Shown piece after piece: positions 44,187-53,372 of a stretch of 64,000 nt of DNA (positions are counted from its first letter, which is position 1; each line of letters starts with the position of its first letter). A model generated the notes under the pieces. It saw only the letters and a list, made by a program, of their open reading frames with translations. It searched no databases and was not told the origin of the DNA. The translations under genes and the position numbers were made by a program. Origin of the DNA: CAYSRJ01 sp964521865 (GTDB lineage Bacteria > Spirochaetota > B62-G9 > DRHN01); NCBI GenBank assembly GCA_964521865.1, contig CAZFTJ010000013.1:56746-120745 (forward strand), given 5' to 3'.

Positions 44187-44966
44187 ATGTTTCGGAGAAG
44201 AAAGAGAGGTGTTGTCGGAAACGACATAACGAATCTCCTGCGCTCCTGGGAATATGATATTCGCCAGGAAATGATGGTAAGGAAAATAAAGGGCGTCGAC
44301 AATCTTATAAAAATTCAGATGCGCCTTGACCTCGGAATTTTACAGATGGAGGAGGAAGGCCGTCCTGACGGAAAGCGGCCGCATGGAAAGGAATCGCTCC
44401 TCAATTATTTTGAGGAAGTGGCTGCAAAGATGCAAAGGAAATACGGATCGACGGCAGATTTCAAACTCGACAAAGACGATTGTTATGCGCTTCAACAGGA
44501 GGGCATACAGTACTACTATCGCTACCTCTGCTTCTTCCAGCTCGGCGATTACAAAAAGGCTGAACGTGATACCGCACGAAATCTCAGGCTGTTTGACTTT
44601 GTAAAAACGTATGCCGCGGACGGTAAGTATGCGGATGAATTCGAGCAGTACAGGCCCTACGTCCTTATGATGAACACACGGGCAAAGGTGCTCGGCGCAT
44701 TGAAGTTAAAACGGGTGAATCAGGCTGTGGCGGAGATACATCAGGGGATACACAGGATTGAAAACGTGTATGAAAGGAGTCACGAGTTCGACGGACAGCC
44801 GAAGACCGAAGTCGCATTTTTAAAAAACTGGGCGGAGGAAATCGTGAAGAGATACACTCCGTCTAAAAAACAGCGTCTTGTCGAAGAGCTGAATGAAGCC
44901 GTGCGAAATGAGGAGTATGAGCGCGCTGCAAAGCTCAGGGACAGGCTGAATAAGATGAAAGACTGA
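44187..44966 (+). CDS. UVR-motif (UvrB/UvrC-like) helical protein
   Basis: 259 residues, almost all helical, with no signal peptide or membrane segment. The last ~37 residues (KKQRLVEELNEAVRNEEYERAAKLRDRLNKMK) form a clear UVR motif, the helical hairpin by which UvrB and UvrC interact. That motif also occurs in McsA and Clp ATPases. The body (about 60-215) is TPR-like (YYYRYLCFFQLGDYKKAERD) and unassigned. Placement 110 bp behind a STAS gene suggests a regulatory adaptor, but this is inference. Confidence 0.7.
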   Translation: MFRRRKRGVVGNDITNLLRSWEYDIRQEMMVRKIKGVDNLIKIQMRLDLGILQMEEEGRPDGKRPHGKESLLNYFEEVAAKMQRKYGSTADFKLDKDDCYALQQEGIQYYYRYLCFFQLGDYKKAERDTARNLRLFDFVKTYAADGKYADEFEQYRPYVLMMNTRAKVLGALKLKRVNQAVAEIHQGIHRIENVYERSHEFDGQPKTEVAFLKNWAEEIVKRYTPSKKQRLVEELNEAVRNEEYERAAKLRDRLNKMKD

Positions 44967-44997
44967 CACTGCATAATAGCTGGAAGCCGCTTTTTCT

Positions 44998-45618
44998 TTA
45001 ATCCTCCGAAATCTTGGTATACTGCATGAAGTAGACGGACATTTTTGCCTTCCTGAACCTTTCCTCAAAGATGCTTTTGGGGTACTCGTCCGGATAGGGA
45101 GCGAATCCCTCTCGGAAACTGCTTGCAAACCCCCGGTTGTTTTGAAAAAGTGAAAAGATGCGCTCCCTGTACTCTTCGTGGTCGGTGGCAATGGAAATCT
45201 TTCCCTGTAAAACAAGCCGGTACTGAATCATATTGATAAACGGTATGGTGATGATCCTGTGCTTGTGGTGTCTTTTTTTCGGCCACGGGTCCGGAAACAT
45301 GATAAAAAACTCCGATACCATGTTCTCGTAGAGAAACTCCCATACGAATCTCCGTGCATCCCCTCTGTAAACCGCAATATTTTTCAAATTACGCTTTTCG
45401 ACTTTTGAGAAAAACTTCTTTGCGCGGCCTGTGAGGAGCTCTATACCGATAAAATTACGCTCCGGATGGAGCTGTGCACTGTCGACGAGAAAATGGCCGT
45501 TTCCCGAACCGATTTCAACGGATAGAGGGTTTCTGTTTCCGAATATACCCGCAAAGTATAAAATCGCTTCGTCCCTGTTTGCGGGAGGGATTATATCGAT
45601 AATATTGAAAAGGGGCAT
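44998..45618 (-). CDS. trmB: tRNA (guanine-N7-)-methyltransferase
   Basis: 206 residues. The SAM-binding motif is SVEIGSGNGHFLVD, and FIGIELLTGRAKKFFSKVEK follows. The diagnostic TrmB block is EFFIMFPDPWPKKRHHKHRI. It methylates G46 in the variable loop of many tRNAs. It lies about 97 bp downstream of glmS on the same strand. Confidence 0.93.
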   Translation of the reverse strand: MPLFNIIDIIPPANRDEAILYFAGIFGNRNPLSVEIGSGNGHFLVDSAQLHPERNFIGIELLTGRAKKFFSKVEKRNLKNIAVYRGDARRFVWEFLYENMVSEFFIMFPDPWPKKRHHKHRIITIPFINMIQYRLVLQGKISIATDHEEYRERIFSLFQNNRGFASSFREGFAPYPDEYPKSIFEERFRKAKMSVYFMQYTKISED

Positions 45619-45696
45619 GGTGCGCTGGCCGTATTACGATTGAAGGGTTTGGATGCCGGTTCTTATCCGGGCCGTACCGGTCGAAATTATTTATAC

Positions 45697-45714
45697 TGCC
45701 GCTATTAAGCGGCA
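45697..45714 (-). repeat. Hairpin at the glmS 3' end, related to the second REP-like stem
   Basis: TGCCGCT-ATTA-AGCGGCA begins directly after the glmS stop codon. It resembles the TGCCGCC/GGCGGCA half of the dispersed element but has no preceding CCGGA hairpin. No U-tract follows, so it is not a standard terminator. Confidence 0.5.
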
Positions 45715-47541
45715 TCACTCGACAGTGACGCTTTTTGCGAGATTTCTCGGCTGATCCACATTACACCCCCTCTGAACCGCTGCATGGTAGGCGAGAAGCT
45801 GGAGGGGTATGCTGTTGATAATGGGTGAAAGATAATTCGGCGTCTGGGGTACTTCGATAACCCTGTCCGATATCTCCTTTATTCTGCAGTCTCCCTTTGT
45901 TACGATCGAAAGCACCTGCCCGCCCCGAGCCCGTATCTCTTCGATGTTGCTTATAATCTTCTCATACACCGGGTCCTTGGTAGCTATGACAATGGTCGAC
46001 ATATTTTCATCGATGAGCGCAATCGGTCCGTGCTTCATCTCCGCGGCAGGGTATCCCTCGGCATGGATATATGAAATTTCTTTGAGCTTGAGCGCACCCT
46101 CGAGCGCAATGGGGAAATTATACCCCCTTCCGAGATAGAGTGCGTTGTTTGTTGTGAGAAACTCGGACGCTATCTTTTTTATTTCCCCGTCCTTTTTCAG
46201 TACCTCGCCGACGAGCGCCGGTATACGCCTGAGCGCTGCGACAACCTCCCTCCCATGCTCGAGGGAGAGATATTTCATTCTTCCAAGCATAAGGGCTATC
46301 ATGGTGAGCACCAGCACCTGCGAGGTAAACGCCTTTGTGGATGCAACGCCGATTTCCGGGCCCGCATGGATATACACACCGGCATCGCTTTCACGGGCTA
46401 TGGTGCTCCCCACCACATTGCATATACCGAGGGCGATTGCCCCTTTTCTCTTTGCCTCTCTCAATGCGCCGAGTGTGTCTGCAGTTTCACCGGACTGGCT
46501 GATAAGAAACACAATGTCGTTTTTGTTGAGTATCGGGCTTCGATATCTGAACTCGGAGGCATATTCCACCTCGACCGGTATTCCGGCAAACTCTTCAATA
46601 AGGTACTCGCCGATGAGCGCTGCATGCCATGCAGTACCGCAGGCGGTGATGATGAAACGGGGTGTGTTCTTGAGCTTACCGATGTATGCAATCAGACCGT
46701 CGAGGCGCGCCGTTCCTTCCTCATAGTTGAGTCTTCCGCGCATCGCATTTTCAAGAGACTGCTTCTGCTCATGTATCTCCTTGAGCATAAAATGTGAAAA
46801 CCCGCCCTTTTCGATCATCTCCAGGTTCCACGATATCTGCTGTATTTTTTTCGGAATTTCAATATTTTCAGCGGTTTTTACGGTGCACTCATTCCGCGAG
46901 ATTTCAGCAGCCTCTCCGTCCTCGAGATATATGATTTCTTTTGTGTAGCGGAGTATTGCGGCAACATCCGAGGCGATGAAGTACTCATCCCTTCCCTTTC
47001 CTATTAGAAGGGGACTCCCGCGCCGAGCCGCGAATATTCTGTCGGGTTCTCTCTTAGAAAGAATGGCAAGGCCGTACGTACCTTCAACCTCGTTCAGTAC
47101 CTGTGTAAGCGTGTCGAGGAGGCTCCCGTTGTAGTTTTCCTCGATAAGATGTGCGAGGACTTCGGTGTCCGTGTCGCTCTTGAACTCGTGCCCCTTGCCC
47201 TCCAGGTAGGTTTTCAGGGCGTTGAAGTTTTCGATTATCCCGTTATGAACGATTGCGATTTCTTTCCTGCAGTCGGTATGGGGGTGGGCATTTTTGCTGT
47301 TCGGCTCTCCGTGAGTCGCCCATCTGGTATGTGCAATACCGGAGGTTGCTGCGGTCGAAAGACCCCGCATCAGTTTCTGGAGGGCTGATATTTTCCCTTC
47401 AGTTTTTTTTATTACAATCCGGTTTTTTTCGAGAGTAGCTATCCCCGCGGAGTCGTATCCTCGATATTCGAGCTTTTTAAGGCCGTCGAGCAATACCGGC
47501 ACGGCAACCCGGCTTCCTATGTAACCCACTATGCCGCACAT
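45715..47541 (-). CDS. glmS: Glutamine-fructose-6-phosphate aminotransferase (isomerising)
   Basis: 608 residues. MCGIVGYIGSR exposes the N-terminal catalytic cysteine after Met removal. The glutaminase domain (1-240) is followed by two SIS domains (about 290-600), with ISQSGETADTLGALREAK and the C-terminal RNLAKSVTVE. It makes glucosamine-6-phosphate for peptidoglycan and lipopolysaccharide. GGGAGG lies ahead of the ATG. There is no recognisable glmS ribozyme; instead a REP-like hairpin lies 20 bp upstream. Confidence 0.96.
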   Translation of the reverse strand: MCGIVGYIGSRVAVPVLLDGLKKLEYRGYDSAGIATLEKNRIVIKKTEGKISALQKLMRGLSTAATSGIAHTRWATHGEPNSKNAHPHTDCRKEIAIVHNGIIENFNALKTYLEGKGHEFKSDTDTEVLAHLIEENYNGSLLDTLTQVLNEVEGTYGLAILSKREPDRIFAARRGSPLLIGKGRDEYFIASDVAAILRYTKEIIYLEDGEAAEISRNECTVKTAENIEIPKKIQQISWNLEMIEKGGFSHFMLKEIHEQKQSLENAMRGRLNYEEGTARLDGLIAYIGKLKNTPRFIITACGTAWHAALIGEYLIEEFAGIPVEVEYASEFRYRSPILNKNDIVFLISQSGETADTLGALREAKRKGAIALGICNVVGSTIARESDAGVYIHAGPEIGVASTKAFTSQVLVLTMIALMLGRMKYLSLEHGREVVAALRRIPALVGEVLKKDGEIKKIASEFLTTNNALYLGRGYNFPIALEGALKLKEISYIHAEGYPAAEMKHGPIALIDENMSTIVIATKDPVYEKIISNIEEIRARGGQVLSIVTKGDCRIKEISDRVIEVPQTPNYLSPIINSIPLQLLAYHAAVQRGCNVDQPRNLAKSVTVE

Positions 47542-47560
47542 GTCAGCCTCCCTTTACTGG

Positions 47561-47587
47561 TTATCCGGACGCTTCGCATCCGGATAG
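47561..47587 (-). repeat. REP-like hairpin upstream of glmS
   Basis: TTATCCGGA-N9-TCCGGATAG matches the first stem of the dispersed element, loop included. The second (CCGCC) stem is missing here. Confidence 0.65.
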
Positions 47588-47657
47588 TGTTGAAAATGCT
47601 GAAAGCACCACCGGTGCAAGCGCCGGGATTTGTAATACGTCACATTGCTGTTTCAGG

Positions 47658-48224
47658 CTATTCGTCCCCGACTTCATTTTTTTCGGCTTTTTCCCCGCTG
47701 GCGCTCTCTTTTTCCACGGTGATTTCTTCGGCTTCATGAATCAGCCCTCTTGTGAGAAAGGCCGCGCCTGTAATAAAAAGCACAACACCGATAACGAGTC
47801 CGAATTTGGACTGCATCAGGTAAAAAATCCAGATGAGAAGTGATGCCGCAATTATAAGGGAAGAAATCAGAAGGACATAGCGTCTCTTTTTCCCGTAGAA
47901 ATAGAGTGATAGTATGCTCAAACCTCCTGCAAGCGGAAACGAAGGCCAGAGGTGCGTCATTATCGCCTTAGATGTAAAAGAAAGAATGAACAACGGCACC
48001 GATGTAAGAGCGATAAAGGTTGCAATGAATAGAATGAAAAGCCTGTTTTTCCTTCTTTTTGTCGAAAAGTACAGGATATAGAGAGCAAAGCCTGCAAGCA
48101 GTATCAAAGAGGGCCAGAGCTTGCTGAAGCTTCCCTTGAACAAACTGAGATTGAAGTACAGCACACTAAAGCTTATGATGAGAAGAATAATGCCCGTTAA
48201 AAGATGTCTGGTTTTTCTTTTCAT
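47658..48224 (-). CDS. Six-helix inner-membrane protein of unknown function
   Basis: 188 residues with six evenly spaced hydrophobic helices and a charged, Glu-rich C-terminal tail (about 165-188). A repeated unit of a short positive loop plus two helices is visible (KLWPSLILLAGFALYILYF and HLWPSFPLAGGLSILSLYF), which suggests internal duplication. It resembles small LiaF-like/DUF5668 four-helix proteins but is not assigned. The gene is 48 bp downstream of the 533-residue protein on the same strand. Confidence 0.6.
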   Translation of the reverse strand: MKRKTRHLLTGIILLIISFSVLYFNLSLFKGSFSKLWPSLILLAGFALYILYFSTKRRKNRLFILFIATFIALTSVPLFILSFTSKAIMTHLWPSFPLAGGLSILSLYFYGKKRRYVLLISSLIIAASLLIWIFYLMQSKFGLVIGVVLFITGAAFLTRGLIHEAEEITVEKESASGEKAEKNEVGDE

Positions 48225-48272
48225 TTTCCGCCTTCCTTTGTGAGCATATCGAAACTACATCGGGAAGAGACG

Positions 48273-49874
48273 CTAGATGTTCACAACTTCCATTTTCTTT
48301 CTTTCATATTCTTCCCGTGTGATTCGAAGCGACACGTACTGTCCGAGTAATTTTAGAAACTTGTAAATCAGTATATAAGAATTCACCAGACTGTTGATAA
48401 ATTCCCTGTTTTCTCTCTGGTGTATCTTTTTGATATTTGATACGTATTCAGGATTTTTTGCCCTGCAGTCTCCCAGTATGGTTTTAATCGAGAGCGCCAT
48501 ATCCTTGAGCTCGACAATTGTTTCGTTGATAATTATTTCCACCCGTTTATTTATGTCACGGATGGCCTTTTCCAGCAAGCTCCTCGAATTCTTATCACGG
48601 TTTATGGTTGTGAGGTGCCTGTTAATGGATTTTCCATAGTTCCCGTCTAGGTCGAGCTCGCCATCCAGGGCATCTATTTTTTGCGTAACTTTATTTAGCG
48701 TGTAGTAGGAGTTTGAAAGGGTGGTGAGAATTTCCTTTTGAAGGAAGATTCCGCTTACAATGAGCTCATTGATTGTGCCGGCGATTTCAGAGTCATAGAT
48801 TTCATTGATAAAGGTCTTCATATAGTTTAACGGAGTTGTGAATTTATACATGGAAAGGCCGAGTTTTTTAAACTGATCGTTTGCCTTCTCACTGTAATTT
48901 TTGACCCCCTCAATAACTCTGCCGCCGAACAGCTCGGAAACGATCGATTCGACGGCGTGCTTTCGCAGAGCAGCCCTGATCGAATTGACGATACCATGTG
49001 TTTCTCCTTTGATTTTAAAGGAAAAGGTACTGAAGATATCGATTGTCTTGGGTTTTGGAATAGAAAGCGGGGAGCTCTTTTGATCGATTGCCCTGATGAT
49101 GAGAGGAATATAGTTGTTTTCCTGGAGAGTGCCGATCCATTTTATCAATTGATTGAAATGCCCCCTGTCGATTGGCTCGACGCCTTTGATATTCGTCAGT
49201 ATCTCCATTCCTCTGTCGAGCCTTTCATCGGCGCTGAATGTATAGAGGGCACGGCATAATCTTGACAGATCGTCTCTGAGAAGGGAGCCTTCAGCCGGTG
49301 AGAATGACGGCTTTCGCAGGAAGTTTCCTTCTTCGAGATCCGTGTCAAACTCCCTGAGGATAGGAAAGAAATCAAAATAGGTAAAACGGGCAAAGTACAG
49401 CAGGTTCGTGTATACGTCGTTTATCTCATTGATTGACTGCCTGTCAAATCCATTGAAATAATCCGTGAGCTGTTTATCGATATAGGCGGTTACCTTTTTA
49501 ATGCCGTACTCGGGAATGAGTTTTTTAATCCGCTCCTCGTTCAGAGATTTTCGTATTTCATGTGCCTTTTCGGATTGAAACTGCAGTATGAACTCCTCAA
49601 CAAGAGAGGGGGGGAATTGTTTGCGTACTTTATCGAGTGAAAAAAACTTCTGCAGAGGATAGGTGTACTTGTAGATGTCGTGGAGCAGGCGTGCAATCGG
49701 AGCACTGATCGTTCCGGTTTTCAATCTGTACAGGTCGATGCGCACAGATGAGAGTTCCTTCTTTATAATTCGCATCGCCCGTTTTCGTTCCGGATCGATC
49801 CCGATACCGAATATTCTGCCGAAGATTCCTGTCGGAGCCCTCTTCTTTTTCATTTTTGCCGTATGTGGATTCAC
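48273..49874 (-). CDS. Large helical protein resembling a spirochaete-specific family (DUF5312-like)
   Basis: 533 residues from a GTG at 49874 that overlaps the J-domain gene stop (GTGA), with AGGA 7 bp ahead. The start is basic, then helical throughout, with no signal peptide or clear membrane helix. The segments GIDPERKRAMRIIKKELSSVRIDLYRLKTG and NEINDVYTNLLYFARFTYFDFF look like a family I associate with spirochaetes and recall as DUF5312; that name is from memory and unverified. Function unknown. Coupling to a J-domain gene suggests they act together. Confidence 0.55.
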   Translation of the reverse strand: MNPHTAKMKKKRAPTGIFGRIFGIGIDPERKRAMRIIKKELSSVRIDLYRLKTGTISAPIARLLHDIYKYTYPLQKFFSLDKVRKQFPPSLVEEFILQFQSEKAHEIRKSLNEERIKKLIPEYGIKKVTAYIDKQLTDYFNGFDRQSINEINDVYTNLLYFARFTYFDFFPILREFDTDLEEGNFLRKPSFSPAEGSLLRDDLSRLCRALYTFSADERLDRGMEILTNIKGVEPIDRGHFNQLIKWIGTLQENNYIPLIIRAIDQKSSPLSIPKPKTIDIFSTFSFKIKGETHGIVNSIRAALRKHAVESIVSELFGGRVIEGVKNYSEKANDQFKKLGLSMYKFTTPLNYMKTFINEIYDSEIAGTINELIVSGIFLQKEILTTLSNSYYTLNKVTQKIDALDGELDLDGNYGKSINRHLTTINRDKNSRSLLEKAIRDINKRVEIIINETIVELKDMALSIKTILGDCRAKNPEYVSNIKKIHQRENREFINSLVNSYILIYKFLKLLGQYVSLRITREEYERKKMEVVNI

Positions 49875-50488
49875 GCTATATCCTGAAAAATTCTGACTTT
49901 TATTAAGAGATCTTTTATTATGAAAAATACGTATTGATCGTGCTTGATTTCCCGAAGCGGCACCCGAAACACCTCTCCATCACGTAAATCCTCAGGAATG
50001 GCAACAGGTACGGAAACGGCCTTTAATATATGGCCTCGGTCCGAGCAGAATGAACAGCACGTATGATGTCCGTGGCACAGCGGACAGATAACATGTGCCG
50101 GAACATCCACATACACGGTTGCCCCCGATAGCAGCTCGGATACGGTCAGATTGACGCATAGGTGATACCCCTTCCGGTTGTTGAATCGAAACCTCTGTGA
50201 CGGCTGTATCCGTGCATAGGGGTTGGGCCGTGCAATATCCTTGAGAGAAACGGCATAGAAGATCCTTTCCCCCGGAAGTATCACCCTCTGCGTTGTAAGC
50301 GACCGGTCGTACTTCCTCCTTCTACTATCATCGATAAGAGTCTTGTATGCATTTAGTATTTTGATAAATACCGCATTGTTTCTGGAGATATCCGGGTGGT
50401 AGCGTTTTGCCAGTTTGTAGAATGCACGTTTGATATCCTGGGGGTCCGCCTCTTTCGCAACATTCAATATTTCGTAGAGCGTGCTCAT
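49871..50488 (-). CDS. J-domain protein with a small cysteine region
   Basis: 205 residues. The N-terminal J domain (about 3-62) has the HPD motif at 31-33 (KRYHPDIS), which stimulates Hsp70 ATPase. A C-terminal part resembles the substrate-binding region of DnaJ (about 112-200: VNLTVSELLSGATVYVDVPAHVICPLCHG). It contains a reduced cysteine cluster (CPLCHGHHTCCSFC) in place of the four CxxCxGxG repeats. It probably delivers a specific client, perhaps the product of the next gene. It lies 75 bp after guaA. Confidence 0.82.
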   Translation of the reverse strand: MSTLYEILNVAKEADPQDIKRAFYKLAKRYHPDISRNNAVFIKILNAYKTLIDDSRRRKYDRSLTTQRVILPGERIFYAVSLKDIARPNPYARIQPSQRFRFNNRKGYHLCVNLTVSELLSGATVYVDVPAHVICPLCHGHHTCCSFCSDRGHILKAVSVPVAIPEDLRDGEVFRVPLREIKHDQYVFFIIKDLLIKVRIFQDIA

Positions 50489-50563
50489 AGTATCTCCATT
50501 TCTATACAGAAGCTCTTCCGGAAACAGGCCGGCACAGGTCGATTCGTATCACCGCGACGCACC

Positions 50564-52114
50564 CTACTCCCACTCGATCGTTGAAGGCGGTTTGGACGAT
50601 ATGTCGTATACGACCCTGTTAATACCCTTCACTTCGCCTATGATACGCGTTGAAATTGCCGCAAGAACGTCATAGGGAATCCGAAACCAGTCTGCGGTCA
50701 TGCCGTCGACTGAATGCACAGCGCGAACCACACAGACATTTTCATACGTTCTCTCGTCCCCCATGACCCCGACGCTCTTTATGGGGAGCAAAACGGCAAA
50801 CGCCTGCCATACGTCATGGTACAGCCCGGCCTTTCGTATCTCGTCGATTACAATTTCGTCCGCCTCCTGCAGTACTTTCAGCCTCTGTTCGGTAATTTCA
50901 CCGATGATTCTCACCGAAAGTCCGGGACCCGGAAAGGGGTGCCGCCCCACTATCGATTCCGGCAGTCCGAGGAGTCTGCCGAGCTCACGGACTTCATCCT
51001 TGAACAATTCCCGCAGCGGTTCAATGAGCTCGAGCTTCATTTTTTCAGGCAGGCCGCCCACATTGTGGTGACTTTTTATGGTTGCAGAAGGTCCCTTAAA
51101 AGATACCGATTCGATTACATCGGGGTACAGAGTTCCCTGTGCCAGATACTTGAGATCCCCGAGCTCTCCCGCCTTTTCTTCGAACACCTGCATGAATTCG
51201 TTTCCTATTACCTTTCTCTTTTTTTCCGGGTCGGTTACCCCGTCGAGGCTCTGTAAAAACCTCTTCCCTGCATCGACTGTAATAAGCTCGAAATTGAAGC
51301 CGGCGTTCAATGAACGTTTAACGTCCTCCGCTTCATTCTTCCTGAGCAGTCCGTTGTCTATGAAAACAGCCTTGGTATTTTTTTTGATAGCCTTGCCGAG
51401 AAGGCACGCAACGACCGATGAATCAACCCCGCCGGAAAGTGCACAAATGACTTTTTTATCTCCAACCCGGTTTCTGATTTCCTCCACCTTTCTACCGATA
51501 AACGAACCGACGCTCCAGTTTTTTTTAAATCCGCAGATGCGGGCGAGAAAGTTGTTAAGTATTTTTTTCCCGTTTTCCGTATGTGTAACTTCGGGATGAA
51601 ACTGTACACCGTATATATTTCTCCGGGAATTCGCTATGGCTGCATATGTGCAGCTTTCCGTGTCGGCCAGAACTCTGAAACCGGGAGGCAGCTTCTCCAG
51701 CCTGTCGCCGTGGCTCATCCATACGACAAACGGCTTTTTCGTCTCTATGTCGGCAAGAAGTCTTTCAGGATACAGTATATGAAGAAGCGCTCTTCCGTAC
51801 TCACGTTCTTCTGCCCGTGCGACTCTGCCGCCGAGAAGAAAAGCCGTGAGCTGGAGTCCGTAGCAGATACCGAGAACCGGTATATCGAGATCGAACAGCT
51901 TTTTATCGATTACCGGCGCTTTTTCCGAATACACCGATCGGGGTCCTCCCGATAGAATAATACCCTTCGGCCTGTAACTTCGGATTGTATCGAACGCGGC
52001 ATTGAAGGGAACGATTTCCGAGTATACGCCCAGTTCCCTGATTTTCCGTGCGATAAGCTGAGTATACTGAGATCCAAAGTCGACAATGAGGGCTGTTTCA
52101 AGCTCTTCTTCCAT
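50564..52114 (-). CDS. guaA: GMP synthase (glutamine-hydrolysing)
   Basis: 516 residues. The class I glutaminase domain has Cys84 in VLGICYGLQ with the His-Glu pair in FHPEVTHTENG. The ATP-pyrophosphatase domain has the SGGVDSS P-loop. The C-terminal dimerisation domain ends KPPSTIEWE, the family ending. It converts XMP to GMP with glutamine and ATP. The gene likely heads a co-directional block with the J-domain gene. Confidence 0.96.
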   Translation of the reverse strand: MEEELETALIVDFGSQYTQLIARKIRELGVYSEIVPFNAAFDTIRSYRPKGIILSGGPRSVYSEKAPVIDKKLFDLDIPVLGICYGLQLTAFLLGGRVARAEEREYGRALLHILYPERLLADIETKKPFVVWMSHGDRLEKLPPGFRVLADTESCTYAAIANSRRNIYGVQFHPEVTHTENGKKILNNFLARICGFKKNWSVGSFIGRKVEEIRNRVGDKKVICALSGGVDSSVVACLLGKAIKKNTKAVFIDNGLLRKNEAEDVKRSLNAGFNFELITVDAGKRFLQSLDGVTDPEKKRKVIGNEFMQVFEEKAGELGDLKYLAQGTLYPDVIESVSFKGPSATIKSHHNVGGLPEKMKLELIEPLRELFKDEVRELGRLLGLPESIVGRHPFPGPGLSVRIIGEITEQRLKVLQEADEIVIDEIRKAGLYHDVWQAFAVLLPIKSVGVMGDERTYENVCVVRAVHSVDGMTADWFRIPYDVLAAISTRIIGEVKGINRVVYDISSKPPSTIEWE

Positions 52115-52208
52115 AAAAAACGTCCCTCTTATATCCTGCGAATAATTATGATTTTATACATTGAAACTCAGATTTATCATACCAGATTTTTATATTCAAC
52201 CGGCTATA

Positions 52209-52257
52209 TTATCCGGACACTTCGCGTCCGGATAATACCGCTTGACGGCGGCATTAT
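52209..52257 (+). repeat. REP-like double hairpin, full copy between guaA and the radical SAM gene
   Basis: TTATCCGGAC-N7-GTCCGGATAA (52209-52235) is directly followed by TACCGC-N6-GCGGCA (52236-52253) and TTAT. This is the cleanest copy of the dispersed element. With the 50-bp repeat at 52289 it accounts for most of the 313-bp gene-free stretch 52115-52427. Confidence 0.7.
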
Positions 52258-52288
52258 GCTACAACTTCCAATCAGCGAGCCATCCTTG

Positions 52289-52338
52289 TTTGAACATTTT
52301 ACGGTTGGAAGTTCACATGCCTATAGTATTATATAGTA
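52289..52338 (+). repeat. 50-bp promoter-like repeat, copy 2
   Basis: 45/50 identical to 26048-26097. It contains TTGGAA (52305-52310), 16 bp, TATTAT (52327-52332), and a further TATAAT at 52337-52342. Left of the repeat, AACTTCCAA (52263-52271) is the inverse of TTGGAAGTT (52305-52313). It precedes the gene at 52428. Confidence 0.6.
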
Positions 52339-52427
52339 TAATAAATGCAATGTCGATATTTAAAGAACGGTATAGATGCGGGATGCACCAGGTCGTCCCG
52401 ATCTTATCCACCGGATGAAGCGGTTTA

Positions 52428-53360
52428 ATGCAGAACACATACTACAGGACATTTTCCCGGTATCTGAAAGAAAGATTCGGTCAGAAGATCTATCGGATCT
52501 GTCTCGATGCAGGATTTTCCTGTCCGAACAGGGACGGCACTCTGGGTTTTCACGGATGCGCGTACTGCGCCGATTACGGTTCGTGGAACGGACGGGGAAA
52601 ACGGGAGGCCCTTGAAAGGCAGGTGGAACGGGAAATCCAGAGGGTGTCGCAGCGGTATGGGGCGCGGAAATACATTGCTTACTTTCAGGCATATACGAAT
52701 ACCTATGCGCCCGCAGACAGGCTTAAAGGAATATACGACAGCGTGCTTGAAGCGCGCGATGATATTGTGGGGCTCGCGATAGGAACCCGTCCGGACTGTA
52801 TTGATGAAGAAAAGTTACGGATGATCGCTGCGTATAAAAAAAGGGGGATCGAGGTCTGGATAGAATATGGACTCCAGTCGGCGAACGATGAGACTCTGAA
52901 AAAAATCGGCCGGGGGCACAGTGTGAGCGATTTTCAAAGAGCTGTGCTCATGACCGTCGCCTACGATATACTCGTGACAGCCCATGTGATCATCGGGCTT
53001 CCGGGTGAAAGCCGGTCCGATAGTATAATAACGTCGAAGTTTCTGGCCGGTCTTCCGATTCATGGTATAAAGATACACAATCTCAATATAGTCAGCGGGA
53101 CCAGAATGGAAGAGTGGTATAACGAGGGGCTGGTGAAACCTCTCGGGCTCGATGAATACGCCGATCTTGTGGTGGATTTTCTGGAAAGGACGCGTCCCGA
53201 TGTTGTTGTTGAAAGGCTCGCGGCTGAAACGCCGGGTGCTTTTCTGGTTGCTCCGGAGTGGAGTACGGATAAGCAGGCTGTGATGAAAAGAATTATTGAG
53301 CGGTTTGAACAGCGGGCCAGTTTTCAGGGGAGGCTCTTTTGCATGAAACAGGTGCCTTAA
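52428..53360 (+). CDS. YhcC-type radical SAM protein
   Basis: 310 residues. The N-terminal iron-sulfur region reads SCPNRDGTLGFHGCAYC; the cysteines of CPNRDG and GCAYC are those of the TIGR01212/YhcC group of radical SAM enzymes. IGTRPDCIDEEKL, GLQSANDETLKKIGRGH and HVIIGLPGES are family landmarks. The role is not established; relatives act near tRNA or metabolite modification. It is preceded by the 50-bp repeat, which supplies its promoter. The HEXXH gene starts 12 bp later, so the two are probably co-transcribed. Confidence 0.85.
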   Translation: MQNTYYRTFSRYLKERFGQKIYRICLDAGFSCPNRDGTLGFHGCAYCADYGSWNGRGKREALERQVEREIQRVSQRYGARKYIAYFQAYTNTYAPADRLKGIYDSVLEARDDIVGLAIGTRPDCIDEEKLRMIAAYKKRGIEVWIEYGLQSANDETLKKIGRGHSVSDFQRAVLMTVAYDILVTAHVIIGLPGESRSDSIITSKFLAGLPIHGIKIHNLNIVSGTRMEEWYNEGLVKPLGLDEYADLVVDFLERTRPDVVVERLAAETPGAFLVAPEWSTDKQAVMKRIIERFEQRASFQGRLFCMKQVP

Positions 53361-53372
53361 GGAAGATACCGC

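Noticed and set aside
45697..45714. glmS 3' hairpin as a Rho-independent terminator
   Set aside because: No run of T follows on the minus strand; it matches one half of the dispersed element instead.
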